Assembly (NCBI GenBank): GCA_934675465.1 | Contig: CAKUQM010000039.1 | Coordinates: 1-15,172, forward strand | DNA length: 15,172 bases | Reading direction: 5' to 3' | Origin: an uncultured Erysipelotrichaceae bacterium | Lineage (GTDB): Bacteria > Bacillota_I > Bacilli_A > Erysipelotrichales > Erysipelotrichaceae | In this document: piece after piece, positions 7,152-13,842 of the stretch | Numbering within the stretch: position 1 is the first letter of the stretch | Layout: each line of letters opens with the position of its first letter | Notes under the pieces: model-generated | The model's database searches: none | The model's input: the letters and a program-made list of their open reading frames with translations, nothing else | What the model was told of the DNA's origin: nothing | Position numbers and translations under genes: made by a program

Positions 7152-8167
7152 TTATCAATAATCTCCTTCCTTTTCACTGCTTCAGCTATTTCTTCTCCTC
7201 TACCCTTTATTTGCATACAATCCAAATAAACTTGTAAAGGAGATACAACTACGTCTCCATTAATAACTCGGTAATCTTTGATATACGAATCATTTTCCAA
7301 AGGGAAAATGATCACATTAGAACCACTGCCAACTTCTTTTAAACCTAAATAAGATATCGCTTCTTGAATATCTTCTGGCGCTATATATACATGCACCTTA
7401 TTATAACGAACAACAGGGGCATAACGTACACCTGCAGAAAATCCTGTTAGATAAGAATTAATGCCAGTATCTTTTTTTAAATTTTTTAAACGTTTTTCAA
7501 TAATAGATACATTATCCAAACTGTAACAAGAATAGCTGTGTATCTCTTTATTTCCATATTCTTTGCTCCAGGCAGACAATAGTGATTCGGGTTCACTTAT
7601 TATATAACCATCAGCTATCTTTTTAGCCCATGCATTATCAACTAAATAATTAATAAGTTTAGATACTTGACCGATGCTACAATTAACCTTTTCTGCTAGA
7701 TACTTAATTTTCCAAGGTTTGTTCAAATCCTTGAATAATTCTCGCAATACATTAGAAGAAACTACTGAAGACCTTTCAAAAATTGATATAGACTTATACT
7801 CCTTTGGTTTTATATTCTTATTACCATTTTCATACAAATATATAGAATGGCCACTAAACCAACAATTACCAGCATAATCAAAGTATCCTATTTGATTATC
7901 CATACATATTTGAGCAGTACGCTGTGAAATAAATGGGGCAACTATTACAAACGATTTACTATCATTTTTGTTGATAAGATTAATTATTTCAGATGGATAA
8001 GCCCTATTTACAAAACGAGCATTGATATTAAATTTATATCCATCTTTCATTTTAACAAGCACAACAAAACCATCATCTTTTCTAGAAGTAACTTCATAAC
8101 TTTTAATATTCGGTAGTTTTAACAACTTATTAACTACACAATCTAATCCTTGTTTATCTAGCTTCAT
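7148..8167 (-). CDS. AbiEi-family antitoxin of second AbiE-type pair
   Basis: 339 residues, the long form of AbiEi-type antitoxins. It has an N-terminal part with VIVAPFISQRTAQICMD and GYFDYAGNCWFS (typical of this subgroup), a winged helix near 135-195 (WKIKYLAEKVNCSIGQVSKLI), and a C-terminal part ending SPLQVYLDCMQIKGRGEEIAEA. Such proteins bind their promoter repeats and prevent toxicity of the partner nucleotidyltransferase. Its promoter carries three GTTTCACT copies. ATG at 8167 has no ribosome site at normal distance; an AGGAG lies 16 bases upstream in the operator hairpin, so translation initiation may be weak. The gene ends in TGA within the start of the toxin gene. Confidence 0.85.
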   Translation of the reverse strand: MKLDKQGLDCVVNKLLKLPNIKSYEVTSRKDDGFVVLVKMKDGYKFNINARFVNRAYPSEIINLINKNDSKSFVIVAPFISQRTAQICMDNQIGYFDYAGNCWFSGHSIYLYENGNKNIKPKEYKSISIFERSSVVSSNVLRELFKDLNKPWKIKYLAEKVNCSIGQVSKLINYLVDNAWAKKIADGYIISEPESLLSAWSKEYGNKEIHSYSCYSLDNVSIIEKRLKNLKKDTGINSYLTGFSAGVRYAPVVRYNKVHVYIAPEDIQEAISYLGLKEVGSGSNVIIFPLENDSYIKDYRVINGDVVVSPLQVYLDCMQIKGRGEEIAEAVKRKEIIDK

Positions 8168-8177
8168 TCAAAATAGT

Positions 8178-8230
8178 AGTTTCACTCCTGTAGTGAAACC
8201 TATTATATCAGTGAAACTTTATATAATCAA
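8178..8230 (-). promoter_or_regulatory. Promoter and GTTTCACT operator of second AbiE-type pair
   Basis: Minus-strand -35 TTGATT (8225-8230), 17-base spacer, -10 TATAAT (8202-8207). AGTTTCACT lies in the spacer (8210-8218); a second GTTTCACT copy (8192-8199) and its inverse (8178-8186) flank a five-base loop over the likely transcription start. Three sites around the promoter fit autorepression by the AbiEi protein. The inverted pair also forms an 8-bp hairpin in the mRNA leader around the distant AGGAG. Confidence 0.75.
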
Positions 8231-8235
8231 ATTAA

Positions 8236-8269
8236 AAGAACTAACGATTCATCTCATCAATTAGTTCTT
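8236..8269 (-). terminator. Possible terminator over the end of the cassette
   Basis: Arms AAGAACTAA and TTAGTTCTT (9 bp) flank a 16-base loop, and on the minus strand the hairpin is followed by TTAATTTG. The stem includes the TAG stop of the last DUF3791 gene. AT-rich and only moderately convincing. Confidence 0.4.
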
Positions 8270-8447
8270 CTGCCAAGTATTCATCTGATCTACAGTGCAT
8301 ATCAGCTATACCCCTACTCATCATAAGGTATAGATCTGATTTATAGAAAATATCTAATGCTTTATCTAAGCTTATGCCACATTTATCGGCAAACTTTTCT
8401 ACTACACGAGCATATTTCATCTGCAAAAGAATTGGATTAGCATTCAT
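8241..8447 (-). CDS. DUF3791-like small protein, last gene of the cassette
   Basis: 68 residues, all-helical in appearance: LLQMKYARVVEKFADKCG, then SLDKALDIFYKSDLYLMM and MHCRSDEYLAEELIDE. This matches the short subgroup of DUF3791 proteins found beside DUF3990 genes, as I recall them. Its ATG overlaps the TGA of the DUF3990 gene (ATGA), so it is translated with it. By position it is a candidate small antitoxin or partner of the DUF3990 protein. No catalytic motif or DNA-binding domain is seen. Confidence 0.75.
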   Translation of the reverse strand: MNANPILLQMKYARVVEKFADKCGISLDKALDIFYKSDLYLMMSRGIADMHCRSDEYLAEELIDEMNR

Positions 8448-8914
8448 TGTTTGTTACTCCATTTAAATTTTAGATAAGAAAGAGCCTTTTCACTGCGAAA
8501 AACAGTTTGTAAGTTTGGCTTTTCATAGCGCAATCTCTTAATAGCTTCATTCTTATCGATTAAGCCATCAAAATATAATTCAACAGTATTAAAAACTTTA
8601 TCGTTGACAACACCACCAATAACCAAATCATAGTCTGTAGCATCATTGCCTTTTCGACAATTCAAAATGAAATCAAGCCACTTTTCTGAATATGTATCAA
8701 ATTTTAATACTTTTAAATTATCATGAGCTGTTTCATCAAACTCATAAATAGAAACAAAGCCTTCTTTGCCAGATTTTATAAGTCTTTCACACCATTTTGT
8801 AGCTTGTTCATATATAGGAGTAGTATAAAAACCCTTACCAAAATCTACATTAATTCTAGAATGCATTAAATCTGGCTTATCAACAATAACATTAGAACCA
8901 TGGTATAGAATCAT
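8444..8914 (-). CDS. DUF3990 protein, ADP-ribosyltransferase-like
   Basis: 156 residues. The start ILYHGSNVIVDKPDL with FGKGFYTTPIYEQATKW (25-41) is characteristic of DUF3990. YHG near the N-terminus and GFYTT in the second motif correspond to the H and Y positions of the ADP-ribosyltransferase fold, to which I recall this family being assigned; the third catalytic residue is not clear by eye. Members are thought to be toxins or effectors acting in the cytosol, without a proven target that I know of. It sits between two DUF3791 genes with ATGA overlaps at both ends, so all three are tightly coupled. The enzymatic role is inference; the family call is firm. Confidence 0.85.
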   Translation of the reverse strand: MILYHGSNVIVDKPDLMHSRINVDFGKGFYTTPIYEQATKWCERLIKSGKEGFVSIYEFDETAHDNLKVLKFDTYSEKWLDFILNCRKGNDATDYDLVIGGVVNDKVFNTVELYFDGLIDKNEAIKRLRYEKPNLQTVFRSEKALSYLKFKWSNKQ

Positions 8915-9150
8915 GCTTTAACTCCTTTTTCCTTCATCAATTCAATTATATCGTTAACGATATAATTCTTGTCTTGGGTATGAAGAACCTCATAACAAGG
9001 AATAATATAGTCGTTTAAAATATTAGTTTCTTCAGTCAATATCTTATAAACATCTTGACCACTAATATTTAACTTTATTGCAATATTTTCTATACAAAAA
9101 ATCGCAAATTCTAGTTCCTTACTTCCATACCAATCTTTCTTATTTTCCAT
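8911..9150 (-). CDS. DUF3791 protein preceding DUF3990
   Basis: 79 residues. LEFAIFCIENIAIKLNISGQ in the N-terminal part, then VYKILTEETNILNDYIIPCY and EVLHTQDKNYIVNDIIELM, are typical of DUF3791 (helical, with a conserved YxxLHTxG-like stretch). Its ATG lies within the end of the DUF6088 gene (11-base overlap) and its TGA overlaps the DUF3990 start (ATGA). Known only as a small family often linked to DUF3990; an antitoxin or specificity role is plausible but unproven. It differs from the other DUF3791-like protein at 8241-8447, so the DUF3990 gene is flanked by two distinct subtypes. Confidence 0.82.
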   Translation of the reverse strand: MENKKDWYGSKELEFAIFCIENIAIKLNISGQDVYKILTEETNILNDYIIPCYEVLHTQDKNYIVNDIIELMKEKGVKA

Positions 9151-9817
9151 ACACTTTTCCTTTAGAATATTTTAATCCAACAAGCTTTTCTAACTGTCTA
9201 ATAGTATCCTTATCATAATAATTATTCGCAATGACAAACAGTTTAGAATAATCTAATCCAAGTTGATTAATAAAACTCCTAATTATCCTATAAGGATCTT
9301 CTACATCTATTGGTGCATCATCAATCTTTTCTAAAATATCAAGTGCCATTAAATACTGTTTATTCTCTTTATTAACAACGATTTTTGGAGGACATAGTAC
9401 AATATCTAATTCCTTATCGGTATCCAAATGATTATCCGTTTTATTTGTAACAAGCGCTCTTTTATTGGGGATTTGTGTAGTTAAACCTAACTTATACAAA
9501 AGATTTAGACCTCCCTCATAACCGTTATCATCATAAAGATACTTATCTTGGATTAATTGTTCCTTATCAATGCCAACATCTCCAAATGGTGTAGATACAC
9601 TACGATAATATATCCCCTTTTGATAAAATCTTAATTCAGGAATTGCATTGGTATCCATAATACTTTTAAGCGCTGTAGACACTACAACAGTCGCTTTTTC
9701 TAATGTTAAATCATATTCTTTAGATACACAATTTATCAAATCACTTATGTATATTGGTTTTCTTATTCCCATTTCTAAAATTAAGTCTTTGATAAAATTT
9801 ATATATATTTCGTTCAT
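9140..9817 (-). CDS. DUF6088/AbiEi-like regulator without nucleotidyltransferase partner
   Basis: 225 residues from ATG 9817, which has AAAGGTG seven bases upstream and lies one base after the preceding reading frame; a longer start at 9871 would overlap that frame and lacks a site. The N-terminal winged-helix region ends in RFYQKGIYYRS. It is followed by a centre homologous to the AbiEi at 1372-2010: KYLYDDNGYEGG, LLYKLGLTTQIPNKRALVTNK, and KQYLMALDILEKID. AbiEi-type proteins normally pair with AbiEii transferases; here the gene overlaps a DUF3791-DUF3990-DUF3791 set instead. It probably acts as DNA-binding antitoxin or autorepressor of that set; this is inference from homology and order. 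Confidence 0.8.
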   Translation of the reverse strand: MNEIYINFIKDLILEMGIRKPIYISDLINCVSKEYDLTLEKATVVVSTALKSIMDTNAIPELRFYQKGIYYRSVSTPFGDVGIDKEQLIQDKYLYDDNGYEGGLNLLYKLGLTTQIPNKRALVTNKTDNHLDTDKELDIVLCPPKIVVNKENKQYLMALDILEKIDDAPIDVEDPYRIIRSFINQLGLDYSKLFVIANNYYDKDTIRQLEKLVGLKYSKGKVYGK

Positions 9818-9818
9818 G

Positions 9819-10161
9819 TTATACACCTTTAATTTTGTTAAACATATCAATCGCATATGCTTTAATATCATCAGGACCAGTCATATTGTATTTAGCTTTA
9901 ATCTCTATAAATTGCTCTTTAGATTTTATTTCGTCTATAAGCAAAAACCGTTTTAATATCTTCCCACTATAACAACACAAATTATCGCAAACATTATCAA
10001 TTATCACCTTTTCTTTAGTGCTTAAAGCTTTGTTGAATATGGTTTCGTTGTAAAAAGCATAATAAAAACCATCAATATAGAACAAAGCAATTCTAATCGA
10101 TAAAGGCGTTATATCTTCACATCTATCAATAAGATACTTTGTTAGTGTATCTTCTTTATTG
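9819..10161 (-). pseudogene. Panacea (SocA-like, DUF4065) domain remnant, out of frame
   Basis: The frame reads INKEDTLTKYLIDRCEDIT then PLSIRIALFYIDGFYYAFYN, the recognisable beginning of a Panacea domain. It then jumps directly to LSTKEKVIIDNVCDNLCCYSGK and ends FIEIKAKYNMTGPDDIKAYA, the family end. Compared with my memory of the family, the middle (the WVHGPVY region) and the HSExPW region are missing, consistent with two in-frame deletions. It continues the upstream zinc-finger/HTH protein but is out of frame by an (AT)6 tract (10162-10173). Panacea domains are antitoxin modules that recognise toxins. With the core segments lost it is probably non-functional, though a start at TTG 10085 could yield 88 residues. 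Confidence 0.65.
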
Positions 10162-10633
10162 ATATATATATATCTAAAGCCATACGGCTTTTTTTATAGG
10201 TTGTTTCTGATTTAATATTATCTTTATTAGCTTCTAATATTTCTTCATAAAACTTAGGATCGTTATAAATCTTATTTAGAATATCAGAATATTGTTTAGA
10301 AGGCATATCACCATCGCAATATCTAGAGAAAGTTAATTCACCCCAACCTAACAATAAAGATAGAGGTCTTTTCCCAATTGAATACTTCTTAGGAATCTCT
10401 AATATTTTATCTAAAGATATTATTCCGTTTTCTTTACGATAAACATCATACAAAGCCTTAAGATTATAATCGATAATTTCAGGCACAAAAACTTCGCTAT
10501 GACACTTTTCACACTTAGCTACCTTGCCAACATACGTATACTTATTGGACTTAAATTCACTAGTAATGGTTGCATCTTCAACAATATAACCAACATCTTC
10601 ACGACAATATTCACAAAAAGTAATATTTTTCAT
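10142..10633 (-). CDS. MqsA/YgiT-type zinc-finger HTH antitoxin, separated from its Panacea domain
   Basis: 163 residues. Zinc ligands are CEYC (C7, C10) and CEKC (C41, C44), followed by an MqsA-like helix-turn-helix at about 72-125, with KRPLSLLLGWGELTFSRYCD and SKQYSDILNKIY. AAGGAG precedes the ATG. The family form I recall continues YKKSxxALD into a Panacea domain; here the frame runs through (AT)6 and stops as DIYISIKKIH. Removing one AT joins it to the Panacea frame and gives about 270 residues. DNA binding is probably intact. A 16-bp inverted repeat overlaps its promoter, suggesting autorepression. It heads a leftward cassette of DUF6088, DUF3791, DUF3990 and DUF3791 genes. Confidence 0.8.
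   Translation of the reverse strand: MKNITFCEYCREDVGYIVEDATITSEFKSNKYTYVGKVAKCEKCHSEVFVPEIIDYNLKALYDVYRKENGIISLDKILEIPKKYSIGKRPLSLLLGWGELTFSRYCDGDMPSKQYSDILNKIYNDPKFYEEILEANKDNIKSETTYKKSRMALDIYISIKKIH
10162..10173. repeat. (AT)6 dinucleotide tract at the domain junction
   Basis: Six AT units between G and C, exactly where the MqsA-like frame must shift to meet the Panacea frame. Loss of one unit restores one open frame; gain of one gives an early TAA. The tract is a natural slippage site and so a possible on/off switch. Confidence 0.7.
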
Positions 10634-10654
10634 TTCATCTCCTTATCTATAACT

Positions 10655-10672
10655 ATTGTATCATTTGATACA
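10655..10672 (-). promoter_or_regulatory. Inverted-repeat operator at the MqsA-like promoter
   Basis: TGTATCA-TT-TGATACA (10657-10672) is a perfect 7-bp inverted repeat. On the minus strand its proximal arm overlaps a possible -10, TACAAT (10655-10660), 22 bases upstream of the start codon; a poor -35 (TTAAAT) lies further up. It sits in the divergent gap to the DUF362 gene and could affect both. It differs from the AACCT/AGGTT site known for E. coli MqsA. Confidence 0.6.
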
Positions 10673-10743
10673 TTTTTTATTTAATGATAATTGCCTTAAA
10701 GATAGAAGTAAAATAGAAGAAACAAGAATGGAGATTATTTGAT

Positions 10744-11862
10744 ATGGGATCAAAAGTATATTTCACTGATTTTAGATGTCCAGTAGGAACAAGTCAAATC
10801 GATAAGATTAAAAGATTATGCAAGGTAGCTGGTATCAACAACATCGACTTTGATGGAAAGTTTACAGCTATTAAGATGCACTTTGGAGAATTAGGCAATT
10901 TAGCTTTCTTAAGACCTAATTATGCTAAGGCTATTGTAGATATGGTAAAAGAAGCTGGTGGTAAGCCGTTTTTAACTGATTGTAATACTTTATACCCAGG
11001 AAGTAGAAAGAACGCTCTAGACCACCTAGATTGCGCTAATATCAATGGTTTTAATCCAATGTCTACAGGATGTCAAATTATTATAGCGGACGGTCTAAGA
11101 GGAACCGATGAGGCAATAGTTCCAATTAATGGTGACTATATTAAAGAAGCCAAAATTGGTAAGGCTATAATGGACGCTGATGTCTTTATTTCTTTGAATC
11201 ATTTCAAAGGACATGAATCAACAGGCTTTGGTGGTGCTATTAAGAACATTGGTATGGGATGCGGTAGTAGAGCTGGTAAGATGGAACAACATAATGAAGG
11301 AAAACCAGTAGTAAATACAAGCCTTTGTAGAGGTTGCCACTTCTGTAGTAAGGAATGTGGTAGTGATGCTATCACTTATGTAGACAACAAGGCCGTCATT
11401 AATTATGACCTATGTAAAGGATGCGGTAGATGCATTGGTGCTTGTGGCTTTGATGCGATATCTAATCCTAACTATGACACAAATGAGAAATTAGATCGTA
11501 AGATGGCTGAATATGCTTATGCAGTATGTAAAGATAGACCCCACTTCCATATCTCACTTGTAATGGATGTTTCACCTAATTGTGACTGTCATGGTGAAAA
11601 TGATGCAGCCATCATTCCTGATATTGGAATCTTTGCCAGTTTTGACCCTGTTGCCCTAGATCAAGCCTGTGTTGATGCATGTCTAAAGGCTACACCGCTT
11701 CCAAATAGCCAACTATTTGATAATCTAAACGATGAACATTATGAGTGTAAACATGATCACTTAAAAGATACTCATCCTGGTATTAACTGGGAAGCTACTC
11801 TTGAACAAGCTGAGAAGATGGGCTTGGGTACAAGAGAATATGAACTAAAGGTAATTAAATAA
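10744..11862 (+). CDS. DUF362 protein with two [4Fe-4S] ferredoxin clusters
   Basis: 372 residues and the only clear plus-strand gene. The N-terminal DUF362 region includes AIKMHFGELGN, FLRPNYAKAIVD and the FISLNHFKGHESTGFGGAIKNIGMG stretch in two parts (148-172). Two CxxCxxCxxxC motifs follow: C195/198/201/205 and C224/227/230/234, expected to bind two 4Fe-4S clusters. The C-terminal half (SLVMDVSPNCDCHG, DPVALDQACVDAC) resumes the DUF362 fold. Proteins of this kind are cytosolic redox proteins of anaerobes with no settled substrate. GGAG lies 10 bases before the ATG. The gene uses slightly more G/C-rich codons than its neighbours and is probably ancestral chromosome, dividing the defence genes. 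Confidence 0.92.
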   Translation: MGSKVYFTDFRCPVGTSQIDKIKRLCKVAGINNIDFDGKFTAIKMHFGELGNLAFLRPNYAKAIVDMVKEAGGKPFLTDCNTLYPGSRKNALDHLDCANINGFNPMSTGCQIIIADGLRGTDEAIVPINGDYIKEAKIGKAIMDADVFISLNHFKGHESTGFGGAIKNIGMGCGSRAGKMEQHNEGKPVVNTSLCRGCHFCSKECGSDAITYVDNKAVINYDLCKGCGRCIGACGFDAISNPNYDTNEKLDRKMAEYAYAVCKDRPHFHISLVMDVSPNCDCHGENDAAIIPDIGIFASFDPVALDQACVDACLKATPLPNSQLFDNLNDEHYECKHDHLKDTHPGINWEATLEQAEKMGLGTREYELKVIK

Positions 11863-11875
11863 CAGATAGTTAAAC

Positions 11876-11930
11876 GCCAGTTATCGCTACCATTATTGTT
11901 GATTTATCAATATTGGATGCGATAACTGGC
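11876..11930. terminator. Nested hairpin between convergent genes
   Basis: GCCAGTTATCGC (11876-11887) and GCGATAACTGGC (11919-11930) pair perfectly over 12 bp. The 31-base loop holds a second stem, TTGAT/ATCAA. On the plus strand ATATTTTATTT follows. It sits between the convergent stops of DUF362 and the ATPase gene, so it probably terminates both, though without a strict U-run on either side. Confidence 0.65.
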
Positions 11931-11939
11931 ATATTTTAT

Positions 11940-13757
11940 TTAATTGTTATGTTTTTGTTTAACAGCTGTTTCTTTACCTCTAAAAGCTATTCCGATTTTA
12001 ACTATTTGTTTAACACCATTGCTTACAAGTTCAGCGTCATATTTCTTTTCATCTATTTGCGCTAACGCAAGACTCGCTAATGCGTTTAAGTCATCTTTCT
12101 TTTCTTTTGTATGCTTAAACTCAAAAATGAAACCAGGCAAATCTTTTTCTAGTGGCATTAACTGAAGATCAAACCTACCTAAGCCTGATTCCCTATTAGA
12201 ACGTAGCTGATATTGATTTCCTAAAATTGAGCACAATCCTAACATCAAACCATGATAGAAAGATTCATTTGCACCATCAAAAGAAGAAACACTTTCCAAT
12301 AAGAATTTTTGAAGTATTGTCTGTAGTTTATTAGAATCCTTACTAAAAATTGCTTGATCAATAGAAATCGCTATACCGTTGTTATTTGTATAATCAAGTA
12401 TTTCTTTCTTATAAACATGATTTATTTCTTTATTAGGAATCGCAACTTCGCACATATAATTACCATCATTTAATGGATAAATAGAAATTACTTTCAAATA
12501 TCCTGTCACCAACAAGAAACTATATATGGTATAAGGATTAGCACTAATTTCAGGATAGATTACATCTAAGTCTATATATGTTGTTAGTTTATTTCCCATC
12601 AACAAATCCTTTAAGCCCTTAGTAACTTCATCACTTGCCGATGGAAGAACTTCCTTGATAATATCGTTACTACCAGTTAGTTGCCAAAAAGCCTTAGGGA
12701 AACACTTATCACTCAAATAATTAATTACTGACCAAGGATTAAATATTTCTACATCACCAAACTTATAGCCATCATACCATTTACATACTTCATCATATTT
12801 ATCGTTTCTTCCATAATATGCCAGCATATCCTTGATTTCATCATGAGTAAAACCAAAGTATTCGCTATATGTTTCATCTAATATGGAATAGCACTTTAGA
12901 TTATTCATGCCACTAAAGATACTCTCTTTAGCAACCTTTAAAATTCCAGTAAGAAAACCATATTCTAGATGCGGATTATCTTTAAAACCACCAGAGAAGA
13001 AATTACGCATAAAATTGATTATTTCTAGATAGTAATCAGACTGGTGACCTTGTTGTATAGGAACATCATATTCGTCAATAATCACGATGCATTTCTTTTC
13101 GTAATGTTTATGAAGCAACAATGACAACAATTGAAGACCATTTTGACATTCTACTTCGTTAAATTCACCATTCGCGAATATTTTGTATTGTTCCCTATCG
13201 TATTCATTAATTTTTAAAGAACTTGCTAATTCTATATGCCTTATAAATTCAGATCTAATAAGCTGTTTTATTTTAATAATGGTATCCTGCCAAGACAGGC
13301 ACTTGACATCCTTAAAAGTTAAATATATTACAGGATACTGTCCTTGATGCTTTGTGTACTTTTCGCCACACTTCCAAATTTTTTTATCTTTGAAATAAAC
13401 TGAAGTATCTTCATTGGTCTTTTCAAAAAACACTCTAAGCATATCCATATTCAATGTCTTACCAAACCTTCTTGGACGAGTTATTAAAGATACCAAAGGT
13501 GCTGTATCTAAAAAGTCACGAATAAACAAAGTTTTGTCAACATAATAATAGCTATTGCAAGCTCTCTTATAATCAGAAAGTCCAACTGGAAGCAATCTCT
13601 TACTGTCAAAGTTATATTCCAAAACATCATCTGGAATTAACCAAGATTTCCCTTCTTTATAAGCACCATCAAAACCACCATCCCTACACATTTGTTGAAT
13701 GCGTCGAATAGATAAGCCCTTCTTTTCAGCTACTTCTTCACTAGTCAAATATTTCAT
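11940..13757 (-). CDS. HTH-AAA ATPase-PD(D/E)XK nuclease-like protein (AAA-ATPase_like/PDDEXK_9)
   Basis: 605 residues. Residues 1-48 form an excisionase/MerR-type helix-turn-helix (YLTSEEVAEKKGLSIRRIQQM, then KSWLIPDD). From about 57 comes an AAA-ATPase_like domain: substrate-type YYYVDKTLFI, Walker A RPRRFGKT (94-101) and Walker B CIVIIDEYD (223-231). The C-terminal 100 residues are PDDEXK_9: GRFD (527-530) and EFK (546-548) as D...ExK, with a later Q567. All catalytic residues are present. Such proteins are widespread in gut bacteria and usually thought to be selfish or defence-related; many lack the added HTH. The HTH probably binds the palindrome upstream. An AGAGGTG ribosome site supports the ATG. 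It may have inserted after a truncated higA. Confidence 0.9.
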   Translation of the reverse strand: MKYLTSEEVAEKKGLSIRRIQQMCRDGGFDGAYKEGKSWLIPDDVLEYNFDSKRLLPVGLSDYKRACNSYYYVDKTLFIRDFLDTAPLVSLITRPRRFGKTLNMDMLRVFFEKTNEDTSVYFKDKKIWKCGEKYTKHQGQYPVIYLTFKDVKCLSWQDTIIKIKQLIRSEFIRHIELASSLKINEYDREQYKIFANGEFNEVECQNGLQLLSLLLHKHYEKKCIVIIDEYDVPIQQGHQSDYYLEIINFMRNFFSGGFKDNPHLEYGFLTGILKVAKESIFSGMNNLKCYSILDETYSEYFGFTHDEIKDMLAYYGRNDKYDEVCKWYDGYKFGDVEIFNPWSVINYLSDKCFPKAFWQLTGSNDIIKEVLPSASDEVTKGLKDLLMGNKLTTYIDLDVIYPEISANPYTIYSFLLVTGYLKVISIYPLNDGNYMCEVAIPNKEINHVYKKEILDYTNNNGIAISIDQAIFSKDSNKLQTILQKFLLESVSSFDGANESFYHGLMLGLCSILGNQYQLRSNRESGLGRFDLQLMPLEKDLPGFIFEFKHTKEKKDDLNALASLALAQIDEKKYDAELVSNGVKQIVKIGIAFRGKETAVKQKHNN

Positions 13758-13768
13758 AGCGCACCTCT

Positions 13769-13842
13769 TAACGAAATTTTATCCTAATAACGAAATGTAT
13801 ACAAGATTTATTTCGTTATTAGTGAAACAAACGTTTCGTTTT
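13769..13842 (-). promoter_or_regulatory. Promoter with palindromic AACGAAA operator of the ATPase gene
   Basis: CTAATAACGAAAT (13784-13796) and ATTTCGTTATTAG (13810-13822) are perfect 13-bp inverted arms with 13 bases between. Two more half-sites lie outside: TAACGAAAT at 13769-13777 and GTTTCGTTT at 13833-13841. On the minus strand a -35 TTGTAT (13799-13804) and -10 TAAAAT (13776-13781) are 17 bases apart, with one arm filling the spacer. Binding would block the promoter; the HTH of the encoded protein is the obvious candidate. Confidence 0.7.

Noticed and set aside
8178..8218. CRISPR-like repeats (GTTTCACT)
   Set aside because: Only 8-9 bases long with irregular spacing and mixed orientation around a promoter; this is an operator.
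9818..9871. Longer N-terminus of the DUF6088 protein from 9871
   Set aside because: It would overlap the preceding frame, has no ribosome site, and adds residues without family similarity; ATG 9817 has a good AAAGGTG.
11944..12165. 73-codon plus-strand frame opposite the ATPase C-terminus
   Set aside because: It is antisense to the nuclease motifs of the ATPase gene and has no ribosome site.
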